Assembly (NCBI GenBank): GCA_027943335.1
Contig: BSBK01007036.1
Coordinates: 46,855-110,854 of the forward strand
Length of the DNA stretch: 64,000 nucleotides
DNA from: Chamaecyparis obtusa
Taxonomy: Eukaryota; Streptophyta; Pinopsida; Cupressales; Cupressaceae
Direction of reading: 5' to 3'
The notes beneath the pieces are model-generated. The model did no database searches. It saw nothing but the letters and a program-made list of their open reading frames with translations, and was not told where the DNA came from. The position numbers were made by a program, and so were the translations under genes. Of this stretch, positions 22,971-34,878 are shown piece by piece; position 1 is the stretch's first letter, and the number at the start of each line of letters is the position of its first letter.

Positions 22971-25806
22971 TGTTAGTCCATTTTCCTATCAATGCAAAAT
23001 CTTATGAAAATGGCCTATTCTCTACAGTTTTTGTTATGCTGTCCTACCATGCCTGCAAGCATAGTTTTAACTTGCGAAGTTGATCCCTAATATTTCATGG
23101 TTTGCACTCTCAGCCCTGTGTTCTTCCATGTGTCACCTTGCTCCAGTTCAGATTACATCTCCTAAATCACAAAAACCAGGGAGTTATTAATGTTTTAAGG
23201 TTGTAGGAAAATAATCTTAGAATATGCCTAAGTGTCGAAAACCCATAATGTTTGTGAAAACCCTGGATGTTTTCGATCTACCACCAAAAACCCTATGTGT
23301 TTTCAACCTCACATTTCTTCCCTTTTGCCAACACTTCTTGTTCGTCGGTCCTAACTGCACAAGTGTGATTGATTGGTGGGACCTAGTTCTTCATGGTTGC
23401 TTGGTGCAGTTAATGTTTGGATAGAATCTATGGCTGTAGCTTGTTCGCATGAAAAATTTGCATGAGGTTTATTTCTCACAAAGTTGCGACTGATTTCCAC
23501 CTGTCTTGTGGACCCGGGTCTTCAAGGGTTTCAAACGATTGGTTGTCGCATGATCACATGTCATAAATTTCTGACATGCGACCGATTGACACATGTCCCA
23601 TGGCCCAGCTCAGGCTGCTCTAATAGATTGTTAACGGGTGTGCAGGATCAATGATCCTCACTATACCACAAGGAAAAGATGCAAGCTTTTTAATCTCTAC
23701 GCTTTAACAAGGGCCATCGATGCAGTTCAAAAAAAAATGTTTGGTGCGGTCCTACTGTTAGAAGAGGTGGTGACATGGCATCTTTTGGCCTTGTCGCATG
23801 ATTGGAAGACCCATTTTTACTGCTTGTGATCATGCAACAAGGGTGCCACATTGTGCTGGGTCCTATGGGTAGGTGGTGATGTGGTTATTCCTGATTGGTT
23901 AGTGGGGTGACGAGCTGGATGTTGTCAGTGGGGCCGCAGTTTTCAAAGGAAGTAGAGCATCTGCAAGTCTATGAAGATGGAGTGGTTGTCATTATACAAC
24001 TGAGGTGAGATGCTCAACTTTTAGCATCGTGGTGTAACAATGACTGTTGATTTTGTTTAAAGAAATATAAAGCGTGTGGAGCCTGTGAATAAAAAAAAGG
24101 ATCTAGTGGCAGCCGTTCTGTTAAAGGGATGCTGACAGTTTGTCACATGTTCACATGAGCCAGTTTCATGTTATCCAAACATGCGACAACTATTGTGATG
24201 TCAACGATGCAGAGTTAAGGTGGGTCAATGGTGCCGTGCTGCTGACATGCTTAATTTTCATTCATTGAGGGATTTATGAGGTGGCGGTTGACTGGTCAAG
24301 GGGTCCCGCAGTAGTTTTTAAGGATAAGTATGACCGCCTGATCTAGTGAGAAGAGATGTAATCAATGGCCACATTTCAAAAATTTTTGACTGACCGTTGC
24401 TACCAGATTTCAAATTTGTGGAATATTTCCTGCGACCTAGAGGTACCAAAATTGAATTTTTTTTGGCTAATTCCAATCAGTTTGGTTGCAATAGGTGTTG
24501 CAGTGTGGTCTAGGGGCTCTGTGGTTGATTGCAATATTGATTTTGTACCTAGTGGAGTTTGTTTTCGAGCTTGAGAAGCTTTTTGATGGTGGTGATTTGT
24601 ACTAGTTTTCATGGCTATCCCTAGTTTTCTATACTAGCTCGTAGATTTTCATAATTGTAGATTTGTCTAAGATTTGTTTTCTCCAGGTTGCCTAGGTTTT
24701 CATCCCCTACAATAAATTTTTGACTATTTCTGGTTGGTTTAGTTGTTGAAGCCCTAACCCTTGCCATGGTTACCCATAGCTTGTTGCATCTTGACTTGTT
24801 TGGGATTCCAAGGTAACCGGTGGTATAAATAGTTGATGTTTTGATTGTGTAAGGGTTAGATTGTAAGGTTTCCTACCTTATAAATATTTCTTCTTCTCTG
24901 CATGCAGGCTGTCCCTCTTTCCTCTCTGGTTTCTGAGAATAGAATACATGTTGTAATAGCTTGTGTTATGAATAAGATTTTAGTATATTTGTTCTGTTGT
25001 CAGATTGTCTCCATTTGAGTTTTAGACCTATTGATTGAAGCATCAAGGGTGTTTTATCCTTTCTATTTGTATTTCCAGTGAGTGTCTGCAATAGAGTTGT
25101 TTTCCCAGAAGCAACTAGGTCTAGGACTGGTTTTTAGATGTGTATGAGCTGGGGTATCAAAGATATGTCATGCTTGTCTTCCAGTCGATGCTGGTTAATG
25201 TATCATTTGTTTATAGGTCTCTTCTAAGGGGAGGGTTAAAATCTTTTGAATAGGTGATAACATATTTGGGTACACAGGTGGTTCGGTAATGTATGATCTG
25301 ATTCAGGGTGAATGTGTTGTCTCCTTATTTCATAGCTCTGCTATAGTGAGGTATTTGAATCTGCTACCCATTGGATAAGGCACTGGTCTATGAGAGACTT
25401 AGAGTATTTGAGGGGTCCATCCAGCCCAAATCAGCAAATCATTTACATTTAGTCCCACCCTTTCCATTCTTGTTGTTAGGTTAGGTCTCTAGTTTTCATA
25501 CTCACTCCATGCAAGTATGGCTATTGCATGAGATATTGGTTTCATTTGAGGTACAAGATACCTATATGAGTTTGAAAACTATTCCACAGTTAGTTGCCTG
25601 CAGGCCTGTAGCGTGACACAAGTTGTATGAGTGTGTAGATGAGGTATACCCGCCTGAGTGATGTGGAGTTCAAACTGTCGAAGGATCTCTCTTTGATCCT
25701 TGTCAGTTGGCCTTTTTCCTATCAAATTTAGAGTGTTGAGTGAATGTGACACTAGCCCTATCAATCCTTATGTCAATCTGACCTTTGGGGAAAAAGAACA
25801 CCAACA
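22971..25806 (+). repeat. 5' LTR of the plus-strand long-LTR element (2836 bp)
   Basis: Direct repeat of 28094-30943. Contains GAAAAC/GTTTTC short hairpins (23232-23307), several GTCGCATG hairpin modules (around 23540-23600, 23785-23845, 24135-24195), a TATA box and a T-rich 3' region. Differences from the partner LTR are mostly C/T and G/A changes. Confidence 0.93.
24824..24832 (+). promoter_or_regulatory. TATA box TATAAATAG, 5' LTR
   Basis: TATAAATAG lies in GGTGGTATAAATAGTTG. It is conserved in the partner LTR (29959-29967), and the diverged LTR at 4431-6737 has TATATATT at the matching place (5977-5984). It is about 1 kb from the LTR end, the likely start of the element transcript. Confidence 0.65.
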
Positions 25807-25808
25807 AG

Positions 25809-25827
25809 ATGGCGACTCTGTTGGGGA
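25809..25827 (+). other. Primer binding site 1 (Tat/Ogre-like)
   Basis: ATGGCGACTCTGTTGGGGA begins two bases after the LTR end. It resembles the TGGCGACTC…TGGGGA tRNA-Arg-type site known from Ogre and related Tat-lineage gypsy elements. The minus-strand relative has ATGGCAACTCTGCTGGGGA at the same place (44006-44024). Confidence 0.7.
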
Positions 25828-25935
25828 GAACAACAATGAAGAAGTATATCTATTAAGATCTCTGGTTGGGCTTGTGTTGTTATATTCAAAATCTTTTGTT
25901 GATGAGATTGATTTGCCCTATTCAAGTCACCAACA

Positions 25936-25955
25936 AAATGGTGACTCTACTGGGG
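25936..25955 (+). other. Second PBS-like site after an LTR-like end
   Basis: TCACCAACA (25927-25935) followed by AAATGGTGACTCTACTGGGG repeats the LTR-end/PBS arrangement 129 bp further in. See the separate finding. Confidence 0.55.
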
Positions 25956-26542
25956 AAGAGGTAAAAGATAGCAAGTTTTCCTCCTTGGCTGGATCATCCC
26001 AGAGTCTGGTTAAAAGATCATAGAGTCTAAAGTAAAAAACACATTAGTAACATTTTCTCACTACATGTTGAGTGGCAACTCCGAGTCTCTATTTGGTTAG
26101 TGTTTTATAAAAAAGTGTAATATATTTACATTCTTGACAAACAGTTATCCTATGAGGTTGTTTTGTGATTGTTGGTTTTGAAAAAGGTTCAGAGTTGGGA
26201 AAAGTTTTCAGCTGATTTAGATTTCTCCTCTGCAAAGAGGTGGCAGCTCTACCAAAGTTTGAGGGGTGATCTAAAGGAGACTTCATACCAATATTTTTTA
26301 GCATTCACAACATCTCCAGGTAATCTTATTTCATTAAGAAAGAACAGTCCATGATCAGGTGAACAAGTCATCATTGAAAAGGGAAATTAATGATGAAAGT
26401 TTGATCATATTTCTGGATGGAAGCTTTGGTTGTTGTAAAGAGTATCATAAATATGTTGATAATTAATGGAGACACTAGTTGCATCAATTTGGATAAGGTG
26501 TTTTCATGAGAATAGGCAGTGTTGTTTTGTCAGTATTTTAAA

Positions 26543-27886
26543 ATGGAGTTTCTAGCCTTGATAGATCAGTTTGATATTTCTAGATCTGAAAGTTCTCTGT
26601 TAGACCTTAAAAATGTTAATAGAGAAAGAGATATTTATTTGACGAGTCAAAAAATCTAGCAAACTTCCATAAAGATTCTATGGTGTGCAATAGGAGAAAG
26701 AAAAGGTGATTCATCCCATTTATACTATAAGAAGTTTCTTATAGCTTGTGATGAACTTCTTGTGGGTATTGAGCTTCAGGATTCTCAATATGCTAAAATG
26801 GTTTTAGAGCTTGGTGTGCCTGAGCCAGTCAGTTGGTCTACATCTATTAGAAATGAAGCATTAGAAGATGTTAAAGAGTGGATGGCTTCATTTGTGGATG
26901 ATGAATCTTGTGATGCTAATGTTGATAATGAAATTTGTGAGACAGAAGATGAATCTGCAGATGTAGGTTCCTGCAGTGATGACTTAAGACAAGATTTTTT
27001 AGCCCCTATCTAAGATGATGAAGATATTTGCAGCATTTGCAGTGAGACCAATGAGATAGAGTGTGAAGTCTAGTGCCCGCTAAGTAGTGAACAAATTTTA
27101 GAGCTCTTGGATGAAGAGTTTCAGAGATGCACTCATGAGTATGTTTCTGAGTTTCCATGCCCAGTTTATATAAGTTTTGATGAAGAAAGAACAAGTGATG
27201 GCATGGTGCATGAAGCATTTGTGGATGTCCCTTCTCCTATTTTTGATATGCAAGTGGATAGTACACATCATTGTAAGTAATTTGATAATGTCATATTTGA
27301 TGAGTATGATGGTATGTGTACTAGTGTGGTTTTAGTTTTTCAGGAGCCTAATGTCAGTGGTTCTTGTTTATGTTTTGATGCTGGAGATTACGAAAATTTT
27401 GAAGGGGTTTTCTCAGATTTGTAAATGACTGATGAGTCATTAACTAACAATGCTTGTTCCTTTCTAGAAGATGTTGATGTTATTTTCAATCAGCAAGTTG
27501 CTTCCAAGTTCATGCAATCAAATTTCTATCTTGAGGAGTGCTATATTAGTTTGCAGAGCAGGGAGATAGAAAGTGTTTATTATTCATTGCAAACTAATGA
27601 GCAATTTGTTGATGCTTCTAAATGTGGTGTTAAGTTGAAGTGTTTCCTTTCTTAGCATGGTAGTGGAAGAGAAGAGTGTGACATTTTGATGTCACAAAAT
27701 GATTAACATCTATGGTAGCTTGATGGCCTTATCTTGTTGAGTAATGGTGAGTGTGGTGATCATTTTTTACATAATATGCTGAATATGGATCACAGTGTTC
27801 TTGGCAGGTTGGATAAGAATTGTAATTTCAGCTTTCCTTTGCTGAATGGAGATGAAAACTACTTGTTTGATAGAGGTAAAAGTTGA
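26543..27886 (+). pseudogene. Acidic ORF of the long-LTR element (plus copy), unknown function
   Basis: One frame of about 447 codons from ATG at 26543 to TGA at 27884, broken by about eight stops but no evident frameshift. It starts MEFLALIDQFDISRSES, then has a conserved block around YYKKFLIACDELLVGIEL, LELGVPEPVSW and EALEDVKEWMAS, a strongly acidic middle (DDESCDANVDNEICETEDE) and the end YLFDRGKS. The 39091-47335 element has matching blocks (YDRFYEMYDELPEDVEF, LELYFPKSTSW, VRDWILSDG, and the end VFDRGKN). Conservation of both ends and of the central block in two separately inserted copies argues that it was once a real protein. No family is recognised. Confidence 0.7.
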
Positions 27887-28093
27887 TCATAAGTTTTGGG
27901 GCCTTGAGCCTTCTATAAATCTTGTAAATTTTGTAAATATTTTGCTTCCCTATTGTGTTTCTCCCTTTCCTTCCCTGGTCTAGTTGCCAGTTTTTGTGGG
28001 TTCCCAATTTTTGTCTAGTAGGTGGTCTACTCTCCCAGAAATCTTGAATTCTCACATGGGCACAAGTTACCCATCATTCCCAGATAGAACCAC

Positions 28094-30943
28094 TATTAGT
28101 CCATTTTCCTATCAATGCAAAATCTTATGAAAATGGCCTATTCTATGCAGTTTTTGTTATGCTATCCTACCATGCCTACAAGCACAGTTTTAACTTGCGA
28201 AGTTGATCCCTAATGTTTCATGGTTTGCACTCTTAGCCTTGTGTTCTTCCATGTGTCACCTTGCTCCAGTTTAGATCACATCTCCTAAATTGCAAAAACC
28301 AGGGAGTTATTAATGTTTTAAGGTTTGTAGGAAAATAATCTCAAAATATGCCTAAGTGTCGAAAACCCACAATGTTTGTGAAAACCCTAGATGTTTTTGA
28401 TCTGCTGCTGAAAACCCTATGTTTTTTTGACCTCGCATTTCTTCCCTTTTGCCAACACTCATTGTTCATCTGTCCTAACTGTGCAAGTGCGATCGGTTAG
28501 TGGGACCTAGTTCTTCGCAATTGCTTGGTGTAGTTAATGTTCAGATAGAATTTGTGGCTATCGCTTGTTCACATGGAAAAGTTGCATGAGGTTTATTTCT
28601 CACAAAGTTGTGACTGATTGCCACCTGTCCTATGGACCTGGGTCTTCAAGGGTTTCAAATGATTGGTTGTCACATGATCGCATGTCAAAAATTTCTAACA
28701 TGCGACCATGCGACCAATGGACACATGTCCCAATGGACCCAGCTCAGGGGGCTCTAACAAATTATTAACGGGTGTGCAGGATCAATGATCCTCACTGTAA
28801 CATGAGGAAAAGATGTAATCTTTTTAATCTCTATGCTTTAATAAGGGTCGTCGATGCAGTTCAAAAAAAATATGTTCAGTGCGGTCTTGTTGTCAGAAGA
28901 GGTGGTGACATGGGATCTTTTGGCCTTGTCACATGATCGCAAGAGCCATTTTCAGTACTTGTGATCATACGACAAGGGTGCCACGTTGTGCTGGGTCTTG
29001 TGGGCAGGTGGTGATGTGGTTGTTCCTGTTTGGTCAGCGAGGTGACGAGCTGGATGTTGTTAGTGGGGCCATAGTTTTCAAAGGAAGTAGAGCATCTGCA
29101 AGTCTATGAGGATCAAGTGGTTGTCATTATACCGCTAAGGTGAGATGCTTGAATTTTAGCATCATGGTGTAATGATGACCATTGATTTTGTTTAAAGAAA
29201 TATAAAGCGCGTGGAGCCTGCGATTAAAAAAAGGATCTAGCGGGAGTGGTTTTGTTAAAGGGATGTCGGCAATTTGTCGCATCTTCGCATGAGCTAGTTT
29301 CATGTTATGCGAACATGCGACAACTGTTGCAACATCGTCGATGTGGAGTTAACATGGGTCAATGGTGTCATGCTACTGACATGCTTAGTTTTCATTCATC
29401 GAGGGATTTATGAGGTGGCGGTTGACTGGTCAAGGTGTCCCACGGTAGTTTTAAAGGATAAGTATGACTGCCTGATCTACTGAGAAGAGATGTAATCAAT
29501 GGCCACATTTCAAAATTTGTGAACTAACCGTTGCTACCAGATTTCAAATTTGTGGAGGATTTCCTATGACCTGGAGGTACCAAAATTGAATATTTTTCTG
29601 GCTGATTCCAATCAGTTTGGTTGCGGTAGGTGTTGTAGTGTGGTCCAGGGGCTCTGTGGTTGATTGCAGTATTGATTTTGTACCTGGTGGATTTTTTTTT
29701 TGAGCTCGAGAAGCTTTTTGTAGGTAGTGATTTGTACTAGTTTTCATGGCTGTCCCTGGTTTTATGTACTGGCTCACAGATTTTCATAATTGCATATTTT
29801 TCTGAGATTTGTTTTCTCCAGGTTGCCTGGGTTTTCATCCCCTGTAATAAATTTTTGACTATTTTTGGTTCGTTTAGTTGTTGAAGCCCTAACCCTTGCC
29901 ATGGTTACCCGTAGCTTGTTGCATCCTAACTTGTTTGGGATTCCAAGGTAACTAGTGGTATAAATAGTTGATGTTTTGATTTTGTAAGGGTTGGATGGTA
30001 AGGTTTCCTACCTTGTAAATATTTCTTCTTCTCTGCATACAGGATGTCCCTCTTTCCTCTCTGGTTTTTGAGAATAGAATACATGTTGTAATAGCTTGTC
30101 TTATGAATAATATTTCAGTATATTTATTCTGTCATCAAATTGTCTCCACTTGAGTTTTAGACCTATTGATTGAAGCATCAAGGGTGTTTCATCCTTTCTA
30201 TTTGCATTTCCAATGAGTGTCTGCAATAGAGTTGTTTTCGCAGAAGCAACTAGGTCTAGGACTAGTTTTCAGATGTGTATGAGCTGGGGTATCAAAGATA
30301 TGTCATGCTTGTCTTCCAGTGGATGCTTGTTAATGTATCATTTGTTTATAGGTCTCTTCTAAGGGGAGGGTTAAAATCTTTTGAATAGGTGATAGCACAT
30401 TTGGGTACACTGGTGGTTCGATAATGTATGATCTGATTCAAGGTGAATGTGTTGTCTCCTTGTTTCATAGCTCTATTGCAGTGAGGGATTTCACTCTACT
30501 GCCCATTGGATAAGGCACTGGTCTATGAGAGACTTAGAGTATTTGAGGGGTCCATCTAGCCCAAATCACCAAATCATTTACATTCAGTCCTAGCCTTTCC
30601 ATTCTTGTTGTTAGGTTAGGTCTCTAGTTTTCATACTCACTCCATGCAAGTAGGGCTATTGCATGAGATATTGGTTTCATTTGAGGTACATGATACCTAT
30701 ATGAGTTTGAAAACCATTCCATAGTCAGTTACCTATAGGCCTATAGTTTGACACAAGTTGTATGAGTGTGCAGATGAGGTATACCCGCCTGAGTGATGTG
30801 GAGCTCAAAGTGTAGAAGGATATCTCTCTTTGATCCTTGTTAGTTGGCCTTTTTCTTATCAGATTTGGAGTATTGAGTGAATGTGACACTAACCCTGTCA
30901 ATCCTTATGTCAATCTAACCTTTGGGGAAAAAGAACACCAACA
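28094..30943 (+). repeat. 3' LTR of the plus-strand long-LTR element (2850 bp)
   Basis: Starts TATTAGTCCATTTTCC, where the canonical TGTTAG has become TATTAG, and ends GAACACCAACA. Contains the same hairpin modules as the 5' copy (e.g. about 28665-28720, 28925-28980, 29270-29330) and the TATA box at 29959-29967. Confidence 0.93.
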
Positions 30944-32087
30944 CCTTCTAGTTCTTGTTTAATCCATAAAATGTTATAATAGTTCATAGTTGTTGCCACA
31001 TACTCAGCTTCAGTAGTAGATTGTGAAATACAATTTTGTTTCTTTCTTAACCATGTCTTTAGCCTTTCTCCTAAAAAGAAATCTCTTCCACTATTACTTT
31101 TCCTCTCATCGATATTTCCTATCCAATTGCATCAGTATATACCATAAGATCAAAATTTACTCTTCAAGTGTGTATAACAGATTGAAATCTTTAGTACCTT
31201 TTAGATATCTAAATATTCTCTTAACTAAAAACAAATGTGTTTCCTTTGGTTTTCGTGAAAACCTCACAACAATACCAATTGAATATTCAATTTTTGGTCT
31301 ATTGTGTACAACATATTATAGCTTACCAATCATAGATTGGTAAAGTGTCTCATTTACTTCCATACTGTCATCTTCCTTAGACAATTTACAACCAGTAGCC
31401 ATCGATGTTCCAATTGGTTTTGAGTCTTCCATATTGAATGTTTTTCAGGATGTCCTTGATATATTTAGATTGAGTGATTTAGATCCCATCCTTTACTTGT
31501 TGAATTTGAATTCGAATAAAGAATTTTATCTCTCTTACAATAGCCATCCCAAATTTCTTTGTCATTTCCTTAACAAATGACATAGCCATTATGTCATTAC
31601 CACCAAATATAATTTCTTCAACAAATATCATAGAAATTAGAATTTCATCAGAACGATCACATTTCAAATACAAATTGTTGTTATCACTAGTCCTTTCAAA
31701 TCCAATATTAACTAACTAAGAGTGTATCCTTTCTTACCATTCTCGAGGAGCCTTCTTTAATCCATATAAAGATTTATGTAGTTTCTAGACCATGTTATTA
31801 TTATTCTTGTCAAAAAATCCATCAACTTGTTCAATGTAGACTTCTTCTTCAAGAATTCCTTTCAGAAATGTAGATTTAACATCAATTTGATAAACTTTAA
31901 ATCCTTTGTAAGCAGCATATGCAAGAAATATTCTTACACCTTCTAATCTAGCAATAGGGTAAATAGTCTCACCATAGTCAATACCTTCTTTTTGTGCATA
32001 CCCTTTGCAGACTAATCTTACTTTATTTATTATCGCATCTCCTTTCTTATTGAGTTTATTTCTAAAAATCCACTTTGTTCCAATCAC
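30944..32087 (-). pseudogene. pol: Copia reverse transcriptase and N-terminal RNase H
   Basis: Reading on the minus strand, RT starts near 32087 with IGTKWIFRNKLNKKGDAI, RLVCKGYAQKEGIDYGET, and KVYQIDVKSTFLKGILEEEV, all hallmark copia RT blocks. KSLYGLKKAPREW follows. The catalytic box reads MIFVEEIIFGG near 31620, where copia RT normally has YVDD. RNase H begins with STTEAEYVATTMN near 31000 and continues at 22970 across the insertion. Stops (about ten) and a frameshift occur between 31030 and 31480. Confidence 0.88.
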
Positions 32088-32401
32088 ATTCTTATCCTTA
32101 GGTCTTGGTACCAGTAACCATATTTTATTCTTTTCAATCTAATCTATTTGTTCTTTCATTGCATTCATCCAACATTAATTCTCTAGTGCATCTTTTACTA
32201 ATCTAGGGTCAAATTCAAAAATCAAACACGTTTTATCTATAACTTACTTCTTGGCATGAATCCTGCATTTTTGTCTTCAATAATTCTTCTTGGTGAGTGG
32301 TGTCATCTCACATACTTTGCTAATAGAAGTTCAAAAGACAATACATCAGTATTTTCATCTCTCAGTGGAGTCTCATCTTGCTCATTAGTTCCTTCTTGTT
32401 G

Positions 32402-33439
32402 CTACTTGGTTGTATCAAATGAATTATTGTCTTGTACATAAACAAATCTATTATAATCATCAGGTTTCCTTTCGGTATCCTCTTCATTCCTTTCTACAAA
32501 TTTGTCAACTCTTACATTTTCACTTTCGACAGTTTCATTAGAATCCTTGATTAAATGTTTACATGCTTTTCTCTTTGATGAGTAACGAAGAAATATTTCT
32601 TCATCACCTTTAGAATCAAACTTTCCATTTCTAGAATCTTTTAGTATATAACAACTACTTCCAAAAAATTTAAAATAACTTACATTCAATGTGTTTCTAA
32701 CCCATAGTTCATAGGGTGTCGTGTTGGTACCTTTTTGCAATTGTATTTGGTTGAGTGTAAATTGTAGTACTTATAACTTCTCTCTAGAATATTTCTACAG
32801 CCATTTTGTCCATCAACATTTAATTTTTAGTACAGTCAACAATAGATATGTTTCTTCTCTCAGCTATCCCATTTTATTATAGAGTCCTTGGTGTAGACAC
32901 TTGTCTTTTAATTCCATGTTCATTGTAGAAGACAATAAATTCACTAAAGATAAATTCACCTCCTCTATCAGATCTTAAATGCTTTGGTTTTTTACCTATT
33001 TCTTTTTCAACTCTAGCCTTATACCACTTAAACATTTGAAATGCATGGGGTTTTTCTTTTAGAAACATAATTGACATCATTCTTGAATAATCATCAATAA
33101 ACAAAATAAAGTACCAATCTCCATAATAGCTCTGAACTTTCATAGGACCACAAAGGTTAGTGTGAACCAATTCCAAAAGACCATTTGTAGAATAATTTTA
33201 CTTAGAAAAGTTGACTTTCTCATCTTACCAACTTGACATTCTTTACAAATAGCTTTATTAGGTTCTCCTAATCTTTGTAGTCCTCTAACTCTACTCTTCT
33301 TACTCACTTTGATCAAGTTATCAAAATTCATATGAGACGGTTTTTTATGCCATAACCATACATCTTCAATTTTTAAAAATAAGGAACTCTTTTCATCTGT
33401 ATCAAGATAAAATAAATTACCTCTTGATGGACCTTCCAT
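32402..33439 (-). pseudogene. pol: Copia integrase
   Basis: The GAG-pre-integrase zinc region DVWLWHKKPSHMNFDNL…CKECQVGKMRKSTF (33220-33370) is followed by the core: ELVHTNLCGPM (the first catalytic Asp is Asn here), FIDDYSRMMSIMFLKEK, HLRSDRGGEF (second Asp kept) and, after two stops near 32880, NGIAERRN with the Glu. The C-terminal part has TPYELWVRNTLNVSYFKFFGS. It would insert element DNA, but the changed Asp and the stops make it inactive. Confidence 0.88.
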
Positions 33440-33490
33440 TCCAATTAGATCTCCATCATCACCATAGATCTTAAGCTTTCTATTCTGAAA

Positions 33491-33790
33491 TTACAGTCGG
33501 TGACCAGTTTTTTTTAGTTGTACAACGCTCAGCAGATTATAATACAGTCCTCTTACCCAATATGCATAATTAAATTTCATCTTATCATTCAATAAAATGG
33601 ATCCTTTATCTTTCATAGGATATACAACATCATTTATAAATCTAACAAATCCTCCATCATACTCTTCTAGGTTCTCAAACTTGTCAATATAACCATTCAT
33701 ATGATGTAAAAAACCACTATCAATAATCTAAGGATTTGGTTTCCTTACTTGAGAAACAAGTGATTTTTCATCTTCATATTTGTTTTCATC
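33491..33790 (-). pseudogene. pol: Copia protease region
   Basis: Contains IDSGFLHHMNGYIDKF (the aspartic protease D-S/T-G with a typical copia H-H-M-x-G context) and LYYNLLSVVQLKKTGH, the conserved protease end LLSVGQL. It is broken by stops on both sides, near 33490 and 33730. Confidence 0.75.
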
Positions 33791-33949
33791 TGAGTCTTTC
33801 TTTACTACAACAAAGAAGACTTCATATCCTTCTTCAGTATCATCAGATTCATTATCAATTAGACCTTCCTTTGCTAGGTAGAAAGACTTCTTTCCTTTTT
33901 CCTTAAAATATCTGAATCTTCAATGTTGGTTGTCTCTTTTATTATTTTT

Positions 33950-34700
33950 ATCATTTTATGTCATTATTAGGACATCTAGATGCAATATGTCTAATCTTAT
34001 TAAAATTGAAAATTTTCAATGGTTAGTTACCTTCATACTTTTCTTTGCCTCTAGGTAGTCGGTTAGCCAACAATGTTTCCAATTCTTCTTGTTCTTCCTC
34101 TTCGGTCAGAATAATTTCATACTCATTTCTATATAAATTTCTATGATTTTCTCTTTCTCTTCTTGATGTTCCAATGCTCACAAATGAATTGAAGATAGTC
34201 TCAATGATTAGTAGACTATTATCATAATTGCTTAACTCAAATGTAGTCAACTTACCGATTTGGGCTTCAAGATTAAGAACGTTGTTCGGTAGAGATCTTA
34301 ATTCTTGAATTGGAGATACTCTAATAGCATACTTAGAATCATGGTTTATCAAGACTATACTTACCATTTTTTCATTAGTCAATGATCCACCAACACCTCT
34401 GATGGCACTAAAAAATTCCTCGATTTAGCTACTATATTGTGTGATCTTCTCTTCATCTTTCATTCTCATCTCATTATATTTTCCTCTCAAACTGTAAACC
34501 TTATATTTTTTTACATGTTGATATCCTCCATAGATAAGTGTGAGCATGTCCCACATCTCTTTTGAGTTAGTACAATATTTTATATCATTGAATTCAGCAT
34601 CAGAGAAGGAATAATAAATATCTATCATAACCGAGTTGTATTCCTACTTTTCTTTCATTTGATCAACTTTCAAGGGTCTAGTAGGCTGTGCAGTGTATTT
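33950..34700 (-). pseudogene. gag: Copia gag (UBN2-type), with degraded zinc knuckle
   Basis: Conserved copia Gag blocks: KEMWDMLTLIYGGYQHVKKY and LRGKYNEMRMKDEEKITQY. A Glu-rich stretch follows (LTEEEEQEELETLLANRLPRG). Just beyond, FNFNKIRHIASRCPN is a CCHC knuckle whose leading cysteines are lost. A TAG separates the two main open pieces near 34425. The N-terminus toward 34860 is not open. Confidence 0.8.
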
Positions 34701-34862
34701 ATTATCCAAAAGCTTCAAGGAATATTCTCCAATCCTAGATAGATACAATTTCATTATGCTTTTCCATATTGAGAAACTTTCCTTGCTCAACTTAGGTACT
34801 TCTCTTGTATACATCTTTGAATATTTTACTCAAGTCTTTTAAAATTATTTCTTCAGAGTAAT

Positions 34863-34876
34863 CATCTCTAATACCA
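34863..34876 (-). other. Copia primer binding site
   Basis: Minus-strand TTGGTATTAGAGAT, two bases from the 5' LTR end (…GTAATCCAACT), resembles the initiator-tRNA-Met site. Confidence 0.65.
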
Positions 34877-34878
34877 AT

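Larger units (their letters stand above)
22971..30943 (+). mobile_element. Long-LTR non-autonomous retrotransposon (plus strand) with acidic ORF
   Basis: LTRs of 2.8 kb (22971-25806 and 28094-30943) begin TGTTAGTCCATTTTCC and end GAACACCAACA. The target-site duplication CCTTC (22966-22970, 30944-30948) is exact, and removal restores the copia RNase H frame. The 2.3-kb interior has a Tat/Ogre-like PBS and a single decayed acidic reading frame, with no RT, protease, RNase H or integrase. The overall plan is like LARD elements (long LTRs, no pol), but with a conserved ORF shared with the 39091-47335 element. Confidence 0.9.
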
